From contig CAYUPI010000010.1 of the NCBI GenBank assembly GCA_964446585.1, positions 1 to 64,000 on the forward strand: a stretch of 64,000 nt of DNA, written 5' to 3'. The notes under the pieces are model-generated. The model had not been told where the DNA came from. It did not search any database and saw nothing but the letters and a program-made list of their open reading frames with translations. Origin of the DNA: CAYUPI01 sp964446585 (GTDB lineage Bacteria; Verrucomicrobiota; Verrucomicrobiia; Limisphaerales; UBA8199). This document shows, in pieces, positions 1 through 9,296 of this stretch; the stretch's first letter is position 1, and every line of letters starts with the position of its first letter. Made by a program: the position numbers and the translations under genes.

Positions 1-221
1 TAAGGTTCATGCTTTCGGATGAGGAACCGTTCTCACGCCTCCATTATGGTGGTAGCGTCAAGATGCGCTCTTCCGGTCGCGCGTTCGCCAAGAAGTGCTT
101 GTGAGACTTCGTTCGGAACGCCGCGAGGAACGAAGAGAATTCACAGACGGCACCTAAATTCGCAGTTGTCGGACCGGTCGAATTGAGGCAGAGGATTGGG
201 CGTCTCAAGCCTGAATCACAT
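1..221. other. Upstream region, no gene seen
   Basis: I see no convincing gene here. Reading frames crossing it are shadows of the serine hydrolase gene. It should hold the promoter of that gene, but no clear -35/-10 pair stands out. Confidence 0.4.
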
Positions 222-1460
222 ATGAAACCATCTGTCCTCATTCTGACGTTTCTCGCCGTACTCTCTGTCCGGGCACAATTACCGCTCACGTCGGCACGCG
301 CGGCGGGCTTTGATCCCGGACGTTTGGCGGTGTTGCACGCGACGACGAAGCGGTTCGTGGAGGAAGGGAAACATGTGGGCGTCATCACATTGCTGGCGCG
401 CGACGGGAAGCTGGTGGACTTCCAGACCTACGGGTATCGCGACCTGGAGAAGCAATTGCCGATGGAACGCGACACCATCTGCCGCATGTATTCGATGTCA
501 AAGATTATCACTTGCGCTGCCACACTGATTCTGTTCGAGGAAGGACGTTTCAACCTGGACGATCCGGTTGCAAATTATCTGCCTGAGTTGAAGGAGATGA
601 AGGTCTGGACCGGTGGCACGCAAGAGGAACCGAAGCTGGAGCCGCTCAAGCGCCCCATCACCATCAAGCACCTGCTCACGCATACCAGCGGGTTTCAATA
701 CGATTTCGCCGGTGACGATGAGTTGTCGAAGCTGTGGCGCAGCGCTCATTTGTGGACCGGGCCAGGGCTTACCAATTTCATCTCCAAGCTCAGCAAACTG
801 CCGCTGAAGCATCAGCCGGGCGATGCCTACACTTATGGCGTGAACATGGACGTGCTCGGCGCGTTGATCGAGCGCGCGTCGGGAAAGACCTTCGGCACTT
901 TCCTTGACGAGCGGCTCTTTCGTCCGTTGTCCATGAAAGACACAGGTTTCAGCGTGCCGGAGGCCAAGCGGAATCGGCTAGCGAAGACCTACAAGCATGG
1001 GCCGGATGGAAAGCTTCGCGAGGAGAAACCCCTCATCGAGGTGTGGCCGGGGCCGGGACGCGGAGTGGAAGCGGGCGGCGCGGGAATCTTTTCCACGGCC
1101 GGTGATTACGCGCGATTCGCGCAAATGCTGTGCAATGGTGGCACCCTCGATGGCAAACGCATCCTGGGACGAAAGACGGTTGAACTGATGACGGCGAATC
1201 ATATGGTCACGATTCCCAACAATCAGGCCACATCGCGAGCGAAAGGGTTTGGGTTCGGCGTCGAAGTTACAACCGACCTGGGCCAGCTTTCGGTGCCATC
1301 CTCCGTTGGACAATTCGGGTGGTACGGCGCCGCAACGACATACTGTCAGATTGATCCAAAGGAGAGGCTCGTTGCCATCGCTCTCGCGCAGCATTTCCCG
1401 TTCAACGAGCACAACTTGTTCGCGCAGTTTCAGACCGGGTATTACCAGGCGCTGAAATAG
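222..1460 (+). CDS. Exported serine hydrolase, beta-lactamase/DD-peptidase fold
   Basis: Class C beta-lactamase-like serine hydrolase of about 412 residues. I chose the ATG at 222 over the upstream ATG at 183 because it opens directly into a signal peptide (MKPSVLILTFLAVLSVRA). The SxxK nucleophile motif is S91-M-S-K94, in the context YSMSK. YGVNMDVLG lies where the family has its second active-site motif, and WYGAA near the C-terminus replaces the usual HxG. In Verrucomicrobiota such proteins act as periplasmic esterases or peptidases rather than true beta-lactamases, and the substrate cannot be told from sequence. The gene stands alone and converges on dhaL; an inverted-repeat element lies between the two stops. 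Confidence 0.85.
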   Translation: MKPSVLILTFLAVLSVRAQLPLTSARAAGFDPGRLAVLHATTKRFVEEGKHVGVITLLARDGKLVDFQTYGYRDLEKQLPMERDTICRMYSMSKIITCAATLILFEEGRFNLDDPVANYLPELKEMKVWTGGTQEEPKLEPLKRPITIKHLLTHTSGFQYDFAGDDELSKLWRSAHLWTGPGLTNFISKLSKLPLKHQPGDAYTYGVNMDVLGALIERASGKTFGTFLDERLFRPLSMKDTGFSVPEAKRNRLAKTYKHGPDGKLREEKPLIEVWPGPGRGVEAGGAGIFSTAGDYARFAQMLCNGGTLDGKRILGRKTVELMTANHMVTIPNNQATSRAKGFGFGVEVTTDLGQLSVPSSVGQFGWYGAATTYCQIDPKERLVAIALAQHFPFNEHNLFAQFQTGYYQALK

Positions 1461-1503
1461 CTAAAGGCTTCTTCGCGTCGCTAATTCAAAAAGTGCTTTA
1501 GAG

Positions 1504-1574
1504 GTAGCTGCGGACGTCAGTCGGAGCAAATGGCACTTCCGATTCAAAATGCGCCGACTGACGTCGGCGGCTAC
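1504..1574. repeat. Dispersed inverted repeat, family 1, copy A
   Basis: The 21-base arms at 1504-1524 and 1554-1574 are inverted copies differing at two positions (core CCGACGTCAGTCGG). They are separated by 29 bases. The element lies between the convergent ends of the serine hydrolase gene and dhaL. Related elements lie at 20498-20571 and 41092-41164. It may act as a bidirectional transcription end or a REP-like element; there is no T-run. Confidence 0.75.
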
Positions 1575-1582
1575 CCACATAG

Positions 1583-2236
1583 TTACGTGGGCCCAGCTGC
1601 GTTCGTCTGGATGTAATCGCGCAACGCCTCCAACATGATCGCGACCGATACGGCGCCGGCGTCGTGATATCCGATCGAGGCATCGCCCAGAGTCTTTGCC
1701 CGGCCAATGCCTGCGCGCATAGATTTACTCGCCTCCATGCCAGATTCCGCGGCGGCCGCTACGGCGCTGGCTGCTGCGAGAAGTGGACGGGCGGCGAGTT
1801 CGCGCGCCTTGAGCGCGGCAGGTTGGAGAGCATCGATCATGGTTTTGTCGCCCGGCTTGGCGCCACCGCGGGCCATAACGCCACACAGCGCTGCTTCCAG
1901 AAAATCGGCCAGCGCAGCGGAGTCAAAAGTAGCGCGTCCCTCGAGGGCCTTACCGCCGGAGAGAAACATTGTGCCAAAAATTGCGCCGGAAGCGCCGCCC
2001 ATCGTGCTTAGCATAGCCATCCCAGCCGTTCCGAAAACTTTGGCGATGCTTTCGCAGTCGCCCGTTTCGAGCTTTGCTTTTACTGCGCGGAAACCGCGGG
2101 CCATTCCCAGCCCATGGTCCCCGTCACCGAGGTGGCGATCCGCTTCGGAGAGGATCGGTTCCGCCTGGATGATGCGGTCGGCCATAAGCTGGAGCATTTT
2201 ACTGATCGCTTCTGCATCCAGGTTGCTTTTCATCAT
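1583..2236 (-). CDS. dhaL: Dihydroxyacetone kinase subunit DhaL
   Basis: ADP/ATP-binding subunit of dihydroxyacetone kinase, 217 residues, the usual length for DhaL. The nucleotide and metal site GDGDHGLGMARGF lies near residue 37, followed by the glycine-rich STMGGASGAIFGTMF stretch and a C-terminal DAGAVS motif. All match the all-alpha DhaL fold. It lies 40 bases after dhaK in the same orientation, so the two are probably co-transcribed. No DhaM phosphotransferase subunit is in the window. The kinase may therefore use ATP directly, or DhaM may be elsewhere. The true substrate could be dihydroxyacetone or another small ketose. Confidence 0.9.
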   Translation of the reverse strand: MMKSNLDAEAISKMLQLMADRIIQAEPILSEADRHLGDGDHGLGMARGFRAVKAKLETGDCESIAKVFGTAGMAMLSTMGGASGAIFGTMFLSGGKALEGRATFDSAALADFLEAALCGVMARGGAKPGDKTMIDALQPAALKARELAARPLLAAASAVAAAAESGMEASKSMRAGIGRAKTLGDASIGYHDAGAVSVAIMLEALRDYIQTNAAGPT

Positions 2237-2276
2237 GAAGGATCCGTTCGGGCTCAGGCCAGCCCGCAGGCCTGGG

Positions 2277-3281
2277 CTACATCTTGGTAAAGCACACCGA
2301 GGAGCATGGCATGTCCCAAAGATTGATCAGTTCGGAGTCCAGCTTGGTGAGGCTGATTGAAAGGCCTGCCATTTCCTGGCAGGTGGCATAATGCCCGACG
2401 AGGGTTTCGTGTACCTGGATGCCCTTGACACGCAGCAACGGTTTCAGGGCGCGCAGCACGATAAGCAGCTCCATCATCGTAGTGGACCCAAGGCTGTTGA
2501 TCAGCAGAACGACCCGGCAGCCAGGCTCGAATGAAAGGTCGTCGGCCAGTATCAGCTCCAGCAGCTTGGGCGCTAATTCATCGGCCCTGCAAAAGGGCAT
2601 TGTGCCCACGCCCTTTTCGCCGTGGAGTCCCATGCCCAGGCCGATCATTCCCGGCGCCAATTCGAACGTCGGCTCGCCCGTGGCGGGGATCGAGCCGGCG
2701 AGCGTTGCAACCCCGACGGAGCGAGTGTTGTCGCGCGCCTTGATGGCCATGTGCTCCAATTCTTTCAAGCTGCGCGCCAGGGTGGCTGCGGCCCCCACCA
2801 GCTTTACGATTGGCACCAAACCCGCGATCCCGCGACGTTTCTGTTTCTCGGTCGGCGGCGCAGAGGCAACGTCGTCCCAAATCAACACTGTGCGAACTTC
2901 GATGCCTTCCTCGGCGGCAAGCTCGGCGGCCATGTCGAAGTTCAGCACGTCGCCGGCGTAGTTTCCGTAGAGGTAAAGCACACCTTTGCCGCGGTGGACG
3001 GCCCGCGTAGCTTCGAGCGTAATGTTGGGCGGAGGCGCGGCGAAGATATCGCCGCAAGCGGCGCCGTCCGCGAGATTCTTACCGACCAGGCCGTGGTAGA
3101 TGGGCTCATGCCCTGAGCCCCCACCGACGAGCAGAGCGACTTTGCCATCGGGAATATGATTCATGACAATGGACCGCTCGCCGACTTTGCGGGCGTCGCC
3201 ATCGTAGGCCTCCACCAGACCGTCCAGCAGCTCGTCAGCACATTTCAAAGGTTCGTTAATAATTTTTCTCGAAGTCTTCAT
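2277..3281 (-). CDS. dhaK: Dihydroxyacetone kinase subunit DhaK
   Basis: Substrate-binding subunit of dihydroxyacetone kinase, 334 residues. Visible landmarks are GGGSGHEPIYHGLVG near residue 53, the GNYAGDVLNFDMA segment, and GMGLHGEKG near residue 217. The last carries the histidine that forms a hemiaminal with the substrate in the family. It starts 24 bases after the end of the secreted glycosidase gene and is followed by dhaL. The order glycosidase-dhaK-dhaL suggests that a small ketose from carbohydrate breakdown is phosphorylated here. That link is inference from gene order only. Confidence 0.92.
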   Translation of the reverse strand: MKTSRKIINEPLKCADELLDGLVEAYDGDARKVGERSIVMNHIPDGKVALLVGGGSGHEPIYHGLVGKNLADGAACGDIFAAPPPNITLEATRAVHRGKGVLYLYGNYAGDVLNFDMAAELAAEEGIEVRTVLIWDDVASAPPTEKQKRRGIAGLVPIVKLVGAAATLARSLKELEHMAIKARDNTRSVGVATLAGSIPATGEPTFELAPGMIGLGMGLHGEKGVGTMPFCRADELAPKLLELILADDLSFEPGCRVVLLINSLGSTTMMELLIVLRALKPLLRVKGIQVHETLVGHYATCQEMAGLSISLTKLDSELINLWDMPCSSVCFTKM

Positions 3282-3305
3282 ACAGTGTTGTTGGCACCTG
3301 GAGGC

Positions 3306-5537
3306 TCACTCAAAGACGACCAGAGAATACATACTCAATTTTGGAACGACTACCTCCACTCCGCCCTCGGCCAGAGGCGTCATTCTCAGTCGGATATTTT
3401 CTGGCTGTTGCGTCGCTTGGGTCATGCCGCTGATGCGGCATCTGACCTTGATATCCTGCAGGGGAATGATCTCCCGGCGGACGGACCACGGTCCCATTAG
3501 TGATTTGTTGGGCAGCATCAGCTTCTGATAGAGCGAGTGGCGCCCATAGGAACTTTGGTCATTGAGCAGATGCACAATCGTGCGGTGCATTGTTGGCTGA
3601 CGCCGATAGGTTACAGCCAGCATCAGGGGACCGTCCACCTCGAGCGGTGCTTTGGAATCTCCGGCCGCCCACCTTGCAGCGTTCAGCAGCAATGCGCCGA
3701 TATAACTGTTGGGATAAAAGAACATGGCTTGATCCAGGCCGGCGGCCATGTACACGACGCGGCCCTGGCCATAGGTCGAGGCAATTAGTCCTGGAATCGC
3801 GTCCGCCTTATTTTCGTTCGTGCTCATCAGCACCAGCGTTTGGCCAGCTTCTTCCGGTCGCACAAACGACGCGCTGCTCACCAGTGACAACCATCCCCGC
3901 TCCGCCGGAGATCCGCTGGGATTGCGCCAGGCTGTTTGCTCCTGTGCTTGGATGGAGTAATCGTTGAGAATCGGGTGATTCGCTGACTCCAGCCAGAGAT
4001 TCAGGTTCGCTTCACGCGTGGTCATTTCGCGCGAACTCAGGTATTTGGCTTGAAAGAGATCGGCCAGGCTGAAGTTCGTGCGTTGCTTGAGATTGTGATT
4101 GAACAGGCCGGTTTCGCCGGTGGCCGCCAGACCTCCACCCGCTTTTACGAACCGCCGCACGACTTCACTGGATCGATCCGATAGCACACGTACGTCCGGC
4201 AGCACGAGAACACGGATTCCCTGCAGGTCAGCGTTTTCGAGGTCGTATTCGCTCAAAACTCGAAGCGGTAAATGCGCTTCGAAGAGTGCCCGGAAATAAC
4301 CCAAGGCGTGCGAAAAGTATTTCGTCAGCGTATCCTTGCCGAGCAAGAGCCGGGTCTGCTCGGACGCAACGATACCGATGTACGGAACAGCCTCGGATTG
4401 TCGCCACCACTGCTCGCGCGCTTTAACCTCGGTGACGTACATCCTGCAAAAGTCCTCGCGCTCGGCATTTTCTACAAACTCTGCATAGACGCCCCACGGC
4501 GCGCCTTCCAGGCAGCGCAGCATCAATTCGACAGCCGGCGGCGTGCCTAGCGTACCGTGAGCGTGCGGCTGGACCCACACCCGCGCGCCGCGGTCGTGCG
4601 ATGTTCCCTGGGTGAAGGCATAAACGAACTGCTGGAACAAAGCGTCGCCAGGATTGTCCCAATACAATTCGACCGAAGGCAGATCGATCGCATTGGCGTA
4701 ATAGGCGGGATACTCGCCCATTGGCCAGCCGGGCTCGTACCAGGTCCGGTTGGCAGAGTAATTCCCATAAATCACCGTATTCGAATTCGCCGCGCGGACG
4801 GCCTGCCGAATGCGATCCGCGACCTCCGCGAAATAGGACTCATGCCATTGCAAGTAGAGGCGGCTGACTGGATCCTCTGGACGAATACGATTGCGAGCTG
4901 GAATATCTGCGCCCTGAGAAATCCGCTTAAATGCGTCGCGCGTTGCGGAATCGTAGGTGTGCAGGGCGACAGGCGAGTAGCCGTCGAACCAAAATCCATC
5001 CGCCTGGTACTCTCGCGCCAAATAGACCAATTGCGCGCACAGCCACTCCACCACCTCGGGATTACGGAAGTTGACGTAATCTTTCGCGCGGGAGCCATTT
5101 TCATTGACGCGCAGCCAGTCCGGGTGTTTGTCACGGAAGACCTCGACCAGCGGGGACTGCACCGGCCCGAGATAAAACACGGCCTTGGCGCCGGCCTGGT
5201 GGACCATCGTCACGAAGCGCCGAAGGTAGGCGTCCGCTTCCTTTACCACTTGCGCCGGATAATCATTCGAACGCGGCCCTACATGATCCCATTTTTCCAA
5301 AGTGTTGACCGCCACAACCTGATAACCGGCATTCAGGAACTCTTGAATCTGCCGCCAGTCGGCAGGTGGCAGGTGAGCGATACTCAAATCGGTCTGCACC
5401 CAGCTCACCACCGGTCGCGAGGGTGGTCCGGTGGGCAACGTGCGCGGCGGTAGGTCGGCGTCGACTGCTCTGGCCGGCGAGTTCAACACCGGGCCAACAA
5501 TGGAAACGGCCAACAGCAGGTTCCTGATGACTTCCAT
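3306..5537 (-). CDS. Secreted glycoside-hydrolase-like protein with trimerisation-type domain
   Basis: 743 residues with an N-terminal signal peptide (cleavage probably after SPARA). Residues of about 50-330 resemble the TIM-barrel catalytic region of hypothetical glycosyl hydrolases. They include ADGFWFDGYSP, which holds an acidic pair typical of such active sites, and VELYWDNPGDALFQQF. The middle section, about 385-640, resembles the glutamine-amidotransferase-like trimerisation domain of GH42 beta-galactosidases (LRVLVLPDVRVLSDRSSE; GGGLAATGETG). The substrate is unknown. It is the first gene of a probable operon with dhaK and dhaL. I cannot place it in a named GH family by eye. Confidence 0.7.
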   Translation of the reverse strand: MEVIRNLLLAVSIVGPVLNSPARAVDADLPPRTLPTGPPSRPVVSWVQTDLSIAHLPPADWRQIQEFLNAGYQVVAVNTLEKWDHVGPRSNDYPAQVVKEADAYLRRFVTMVHQAGAKAVFYLGPVQSPLVEVFRDKHPDWLRVNENGSRAKDYVNFRNPEVVEWLCAQLVYLAREYQADGFWFDGYSPVALHTYDSATRDAFKRISQGADIPARNRIRPEDPVSRLYLQWHESYFAEVADRIRQAVRAANSNTVIYGNYSANRTWYEPGWPMGEYPAYYANAIDLPSVELYWDNPGDALFQQFVYAFTQGTSHDRGARVWVQPHAHGTLGTPPAVELMLRCLEGAPWGVYAEFVENAEREDFCRMYVTEVKAREQWWRQSEAVPYIGIVASEQTRLLLGKDTLTKYFSHALGYFRALFEAHLPLRVLSEYDLENADLQGIRVLVLPDVRVLSDRSSEVVRRFVKAGGGLAATGETGLFNHNLKQRTNFSLADLFQAKYLSSREMTTREANLNLWLESANHPILNDYSIQAQEQTAWRNPSGSPAERGWLSLVSSASFVRPEEAGQTLVLMSTNENKADAIPGLIASTYGQGRVVYMAAGLDQAMFFYPNSYIGALLLNAARWAAGDSKAPLEVDGPLMLAVTYRRQPTMHRTIVHLLNDQSSYGRHSLYQKLMLPNKSLMGPWSVRREIIPLQDIKVRCRISGMTQATQQPENIRLRMTPLAEGGVEVVVPKLSMYSLVVFE

Positions 5538-5745
5538 TCGAGCGACGCCTCAGGCCCAGTGTTCCCCACAACCGAAAAAGCATTTCATGTGAAATCCTGG
5601 GACAAGCAAGAACAAGGTGAGCGTCATGAGGGGCCAAGCTGACCCGGATCGAAATGGCTGTCAATCACCTTGGCCAAGGCGAACCTCGCGCCTTAGCTCA
5701 CTGAACGCTCGACACTTATCCCTCGTCCCTTGACACTTTCTGACG
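5538..5745. other. Divergent intergenic region
   Basis: This 208-base gap lies between the divergently read glycosidase and histidine kinase genes, so promoters for both must lie here. No obvious operator or hairpin was found. Confidence 0.4.
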
Positions 5746-7473
5746 ATGTCCGACGAGCTGGCTGCTCTGCAAGCGCGCTACGACCGGTTGAATTCGCTTT
5801 ACCAGGTCGGCACCGTTATTCATTCCACTCTCGAACCGCAAGAGGCGCTGCAGTTGATCCTCAACGAAGCCGTGCGGCTCATGCGGGCGTCCAGCGGTTC
5901 GGCCGCGCTCCTCAATCCCACCACGGGTTGCCTCGAGATCCTGGCTTCTCAAGGTCTCCCCTCGGAAGCCGCAGCACTCAAGCTCCGTCTTGGCCAGGGA
6001 ATCACCGGATGGGTGGCGCGGACCGGCCGGCCGGCGCGCGTAGGTGATGTGACCAGCGACGCTCGCTACATTGTGCTAAGGCCGGAGGTACGCTCGGAAC
6101 TCGCCGTTCCTCTCGAAGTCAAGGGCGAGGTACGAGGGGTCCTCAATGTGGACTCGGAGCGGCTTGAAGCCTTCACGGCAGACGATCAGGAGTTGCTGGA
6201 ATCACTCGCCACCCAGGCCGCCAATGTCATCCATCATACCTGGCTCTACGAACAATTACGCCTCAAAGCCCGGCTTTTCGAGTCCCTGGCAGGTGTTAGC
6301 CGCACGATCAATTCTACTTTCGACCTGGACGACGTCTTGCGCGCCATCACTCGCGAAGCCTGCGTGTTGATGCAGGCCAAAATGTGTTCGCTCGTGTTGT
6401 TGGACGAAACCCGCCAGTGGCTTGAGCTGCGGGCGAGCTTCGGAGCCGGCGAGGCCTACCTGCGCAAGCCCAGATTGAGCGTGGATGAGAGCCTACTCGG
6501 CATCGTCGTCCGCCGCAAAAAGCCGCTGCAAGTGGACAACGTGCAAGCCTCTGCGCGCTACCAGAGCGTTGAGGTCGCGCGGCGCGAAGGGCTGGTCGCG
6601 CTTCTAAGTGTGCCGCTGCTATATTCGGAGCAAACAATCGGCGCCCTCAACGTTTATACGGGCCACCGTTACAGTTTCTCGAACGAAGAAATTCGTCTGC
6701 TTACGGCGTTGGCGGAGCTGTCGGCCACCGCCATTGAAAAGGCCCGCCTCTACGAGCGCGTCGTCGATATCGAAGAGCAATTGCGCCAGAATGAAAAGCT
6801 TTCGGCGCTCGGCCTGCTTGCTGCCGAAGTCGCCCACGAAATTCGCAATCCGCTCACAGTGATGAAGATGCTTTATCACTCGCTGGACTTGAAATTTCCC
6901 AAGGCTGACCCTCGTGCCAGGGATGTCGCGATCATTGCCGAGAAGATGGACCATCTGAACAAAATCGTGGAGCAGATTTTGGACCTTGCGCGCACCACGG
7001 AACCGCGGATGACGCCGGTGAACTTGAATAAACTGATCCAGGAGCTCGGTTTGCTGGTGCGGCACAAACTGCGACATCAAAATGTACAGATGTTGCAGAA
7101 GCTCCAGCCGGATTTGCCCGACGTCATGGCCGAACCCACCCAACTGGAACAGGCTTTCCTCAATCTCATCCTCAACGCCGCCGAAGCCATGCCCGACGGC
7201 GGAACCCTCACGATAACTTCCCGTCCGGTGCGCCTGCCGCGCGGTAGTCAGCGGCCGACGCATATTGCCCTCGAATTCAAGGACACTGGCCGCGGCATGA
7301 GTGACCAGCTCCGTCGCCACACCTTTACGTCCGTCCTGCACACGACCAAACCCAAAGGCACCGGTCTTGGCCTGGCCACAGTTCGACGCGTATTGGAAAC
7401 CCACCACGGGAAACTCAAGATCAAATCGCTACCAGGCCACGGAACCACAGTGAGCGTGATCCTGCCGGTTTGA
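5746..7473 (+). CDS. Orphan sensor histidine kinase with two GAF domains
   Basis: A soluble 575-residue two-component kinase with no transmembrane segment. A short coiled start is followed by a first GAF domain (about 30-170) and a second (about 185-335). A HisKA dimerisation domain follows, with the phospho-acceptor H364 in the context VAHEIRNPLTVM. The HATPase domain shows the N box LNLILNAAEAM, the G1 box DTGRGM and the G2 box GTGLGLATVRR. The architecture resembles NtrB-like cytoplasmic kinases that sense small molecules or redox state. No response regulator is adjacent, so the partner is unknown. Flanking genes read away or are unrelated. Confidence 0.9.
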   Translation: MSDELAALQARYDRLNSLYQVGTVIHSTLEPQEALQLILNEAVRLMRASSGSAALLNPTTGCLEILASQGLPSEAAALKLRLGQGITGWVARTGRPARVGDVTSDARYIVLRPEVRSELAVPLEVKGEVRGVLNVDSERLEAFTADDQELLESLATQAANVIHHTWLYEQLRLKARLFESLAGVSRTINSTFDLDDVLRAITREACVLMQAKMCSLVLLDETRQWLELRASFGAGEAYLRKPRLSVDESLLGIVVRRKKPLQVDNVQASARYQSVEVARREGLVALLSVPLLYSEQTIGALNVYTGHRYSFSNEEIRLLTALAELSATAIEKARLYERVVDIEEQLRQNEKLSALGLLAAEVAHEIRNPLTVMKMLYHSLDLKFPKADPRARDVAIIAEKMDHLNKIVEQILDLARTTEPRMTPVNLNKLIQELGLLVRHKLRHQNVQMLQKLQPDLPDVMAEPTQLEQAFLNLILNAAEAMPDGGTLTITSRPVRLPRGSQRPTHIALEFKDTGRGMSDQLRRHTFTSVLHTTKPKGTGLGLATVRRVLETHHGKLKIKSLPGHGTTVSVILPV

Positions 7474-7687
7474 TTCCTTTCCCATCTTAATCGTAATCTC
7501 GCTCGTAATCTTGGTCTCGATACGGCTGAGCGGACTCGGGCTCTGATTTGCATTACGATTAAGATTATCGTGATCCGGATCTGAACTACGGCCTATTTCG
7601 CTGGCGACCCACCGTCTGACCTTTGGCGTCATTTTGCGATTCGCGATTCACGTTTCCCGCCCGGTGTGCTAGAGTAACCTCCGTTTT
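7474..7687. repeat. Intergenic region with perfect 14-bp inverted repeat
   Basis: The bases ATCTTAATCGTAAT at 7484-7497 are exactly inverted at 7552-7565, with 54 bases between. It follows the histidine kinase stop and precedes pgi, both on the plus strand. The motif style (AT-rich heptamer-like units) resembles dispersed short repeats more than a terminator, because no T-run follows the second arm. Confidence 0.65.
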
Positions 7688-9283
7688 ATGCCTTATTCGA
7701 AGCAACAACTCTGGCAACGTTTCAAGAAGTACTACCAGGAATTTCCGCAACTAGGGTTAAGCCTGGACATCAGCCGGGTGAATTTTCCTGACGATTTCTT
7801 TGCGGCGATGGCGCCGCGCTTCGAGAAAGCCTTTCAGCAGATGAAGCAGCTCGAGGCGGGCGGCATCGCGAATCCGGATGAGAAGCGAATGGTGGGGCAT
7901 TACTGGTTGCGCAATCCCGCACTCGCGCCATTGCCCGAAATTCGCAACGCCATCGAGGAGACCAACCGTAGCATCAAATCATTCGCCAGACGGGTCCACG
8001 ATGGTTCCGTTCGCGGAGCCACCGGTTCGTTCAAGAACCTCCTCTTGATTGGTATCGGCGGCTCAGCGTTAGGTCCACAATTTGTCTCTAAGGCCCTCGG
8101 CCAGACCAATCGCGATAAGCTCCAGCCTTATTTCTTTGACAACACGGATCCGGATGGTATTGACAATACAGTGTCGCATATTGGATCCGACCTCGGGAGG
8201 ACCCTATGTCTAGTTGTTTCCAAGTCCGGAGGGACTAAAGAAACTAGGAACGGCATGCTGGAAGCGAAGGCTGCCTACGAAAGAGAGGGGCTGGATTTCG
8301 GGCAGCATGCCGTCGCAATCACGAGCGCGCAAAGCGAGTTGGACAAGCTGGCGATTCAGGAAAACTGGTTGACCCGTTTCCCAATGTGGGACTGGGTTGG
8401 AGGAAGAACGAGCGAACTATCTGCAGTTGGTCTGTTGCCAGCGGCTTTGCAGGGATTCGATATTGACTCGATGTTGGCAGGAGCACGCGCCTGTGACGAC
8501 TACACTCGGAGCCCAAACCTTGCGATGAACCCCTCAGCCCGGCTTTCAGCCATATGGTTCGTTATCGGTAACGGTAAAGGGGAGAAAAACATGGTGGTTT
8601 TGCCCTATAATGACCGGCTGGAGCTATTTTCGAAGTATCTCCAACAACTAATTATGGAATCGCTCGGAAAAGAACGCGATCTAGATGGCCGGCTAGTAAA
8701 TCAGGGGATTACTGTTTTGGGCAACAAGGGATCCACCGACCAACATTCTTATGTACAACAGCTTAGAGATGGGCTCGACAATTTCTTCGTAACTTTCATC
8801 CGCGTCCTCAGGAATGGGGATGGCAGAGCAATTCTCGTGGAGCCCGACGTTACTTCAGGTGACTATCTGGATGGGTTCATCCAAGGCACCAGACGAGCGC
8901 TATACGAAAATGGGAGACAATCGGTAGTTATTACGCTTGCGGAGGTTTCACCTTTTGCGGTGGGCGTTCTGATTGCCCTCTTTGAACGAGCCGTCGGTTA
9001 TTATGCGAGCCTTATCAACATAAACGCATATCATCAGCCTGGTGTGGAATCTGGAAAGAAAGCCGCTTCGACTGTAATCGATCTACAGCGAAGAGTTCTC
9101 AAGCATCTCCGGGAGAATGCTGCCAAGGCGCTTACAGCCGAGGCGGTCGCTCAGACCGTTGGTGCCGCAGATGAAGCCGAAGTGGTATTCAACATCTGCG
9201 AACACTTGGCTGCGAATCCAGTCCATAAGGTAGTACGGGTCGCCGGAGAATCGCTGTTCGAGGCGACATATAAGCTGCTCTAA
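7688..9283 (+). CDS. pgi: Glucose-6-phosphate isomerase
   Basis: Interconverts glucose 6-phosphate and fructose 6-phosphate in glycolysis and gluconeogenesis. It has 531 residues, close to the usual length. The SIS-type phosphosugar folds are visible as LLIGIGGSALGPQFVSKAL (about 119-137), VSKSGGTKETRNGML (about 178-192) and GGRTSELSAVGLLPA. The C-terminal half continues through ASLININAYHQPGVESGKKA. It ends 13 bases before mnmG, so the two are likely co-transcribed. From about 8100 onward the gene is visibly less GC-rich than its first third. The conserved motifs and intact frame argue against decay. Confidence 0.93.
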   Translation: MPYSKQQLWQRFKKYYQEFPQLGLSLDISRVNFPDDFFAAMAPRFEKAFQQMKQLEAGGIANPDEKRMVGHYWLRNPALAPLPEIRNAIEETNRSIKSFARRVHDGSVRGATGSFKNLLLIGIGGSALGPQFVSKALGQTNRDKLQPYFFDNTDPDGIDNTVSHIGSDLGRTLCLVVSKSGGTKETRNGMLEAKAAYEREGLDFGQHAVAITSAQSELDKLAIQENWLTRFPMWDWVGGRTSELSAVGLLPAALQGFDIDSMLAGARACDDYTRSPNLAMNPSARLSAIWFVIGNGKGEKNMVVLPYNDRLELFSKYLQQLIMESLGKERDLDGRLVNQGITVLGNKGSTDQHSYVQQLRDGLDNFFVTFIRVLRNGDGRAILVEPDVTSGDYLDGFIQGTRRALYENGRQSVVITLAEVSPFAVGVLIALFERAVGYYASLININAYHQPGVESGKKAASTVIDLQRRVLKHLRENAAKALTAEAVAQTVGAADEAEVVFNICEHLAANPVHKVVRVAGESLFEATYKLL

Positions 9284-9296
9284 TGTAGTCAAGAAC

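Noticed and set aside
498..1412. Long minus-strand open frames under the serine hydrolase
   Set aside because: They run antisense to a clear gene with a catalytic motif and show no domain features.
2622..3116. Plus-strand frame over dhaK
   Set aside because: It is the antisense shadow of a well-supported dhaK, with no recognisable motif.
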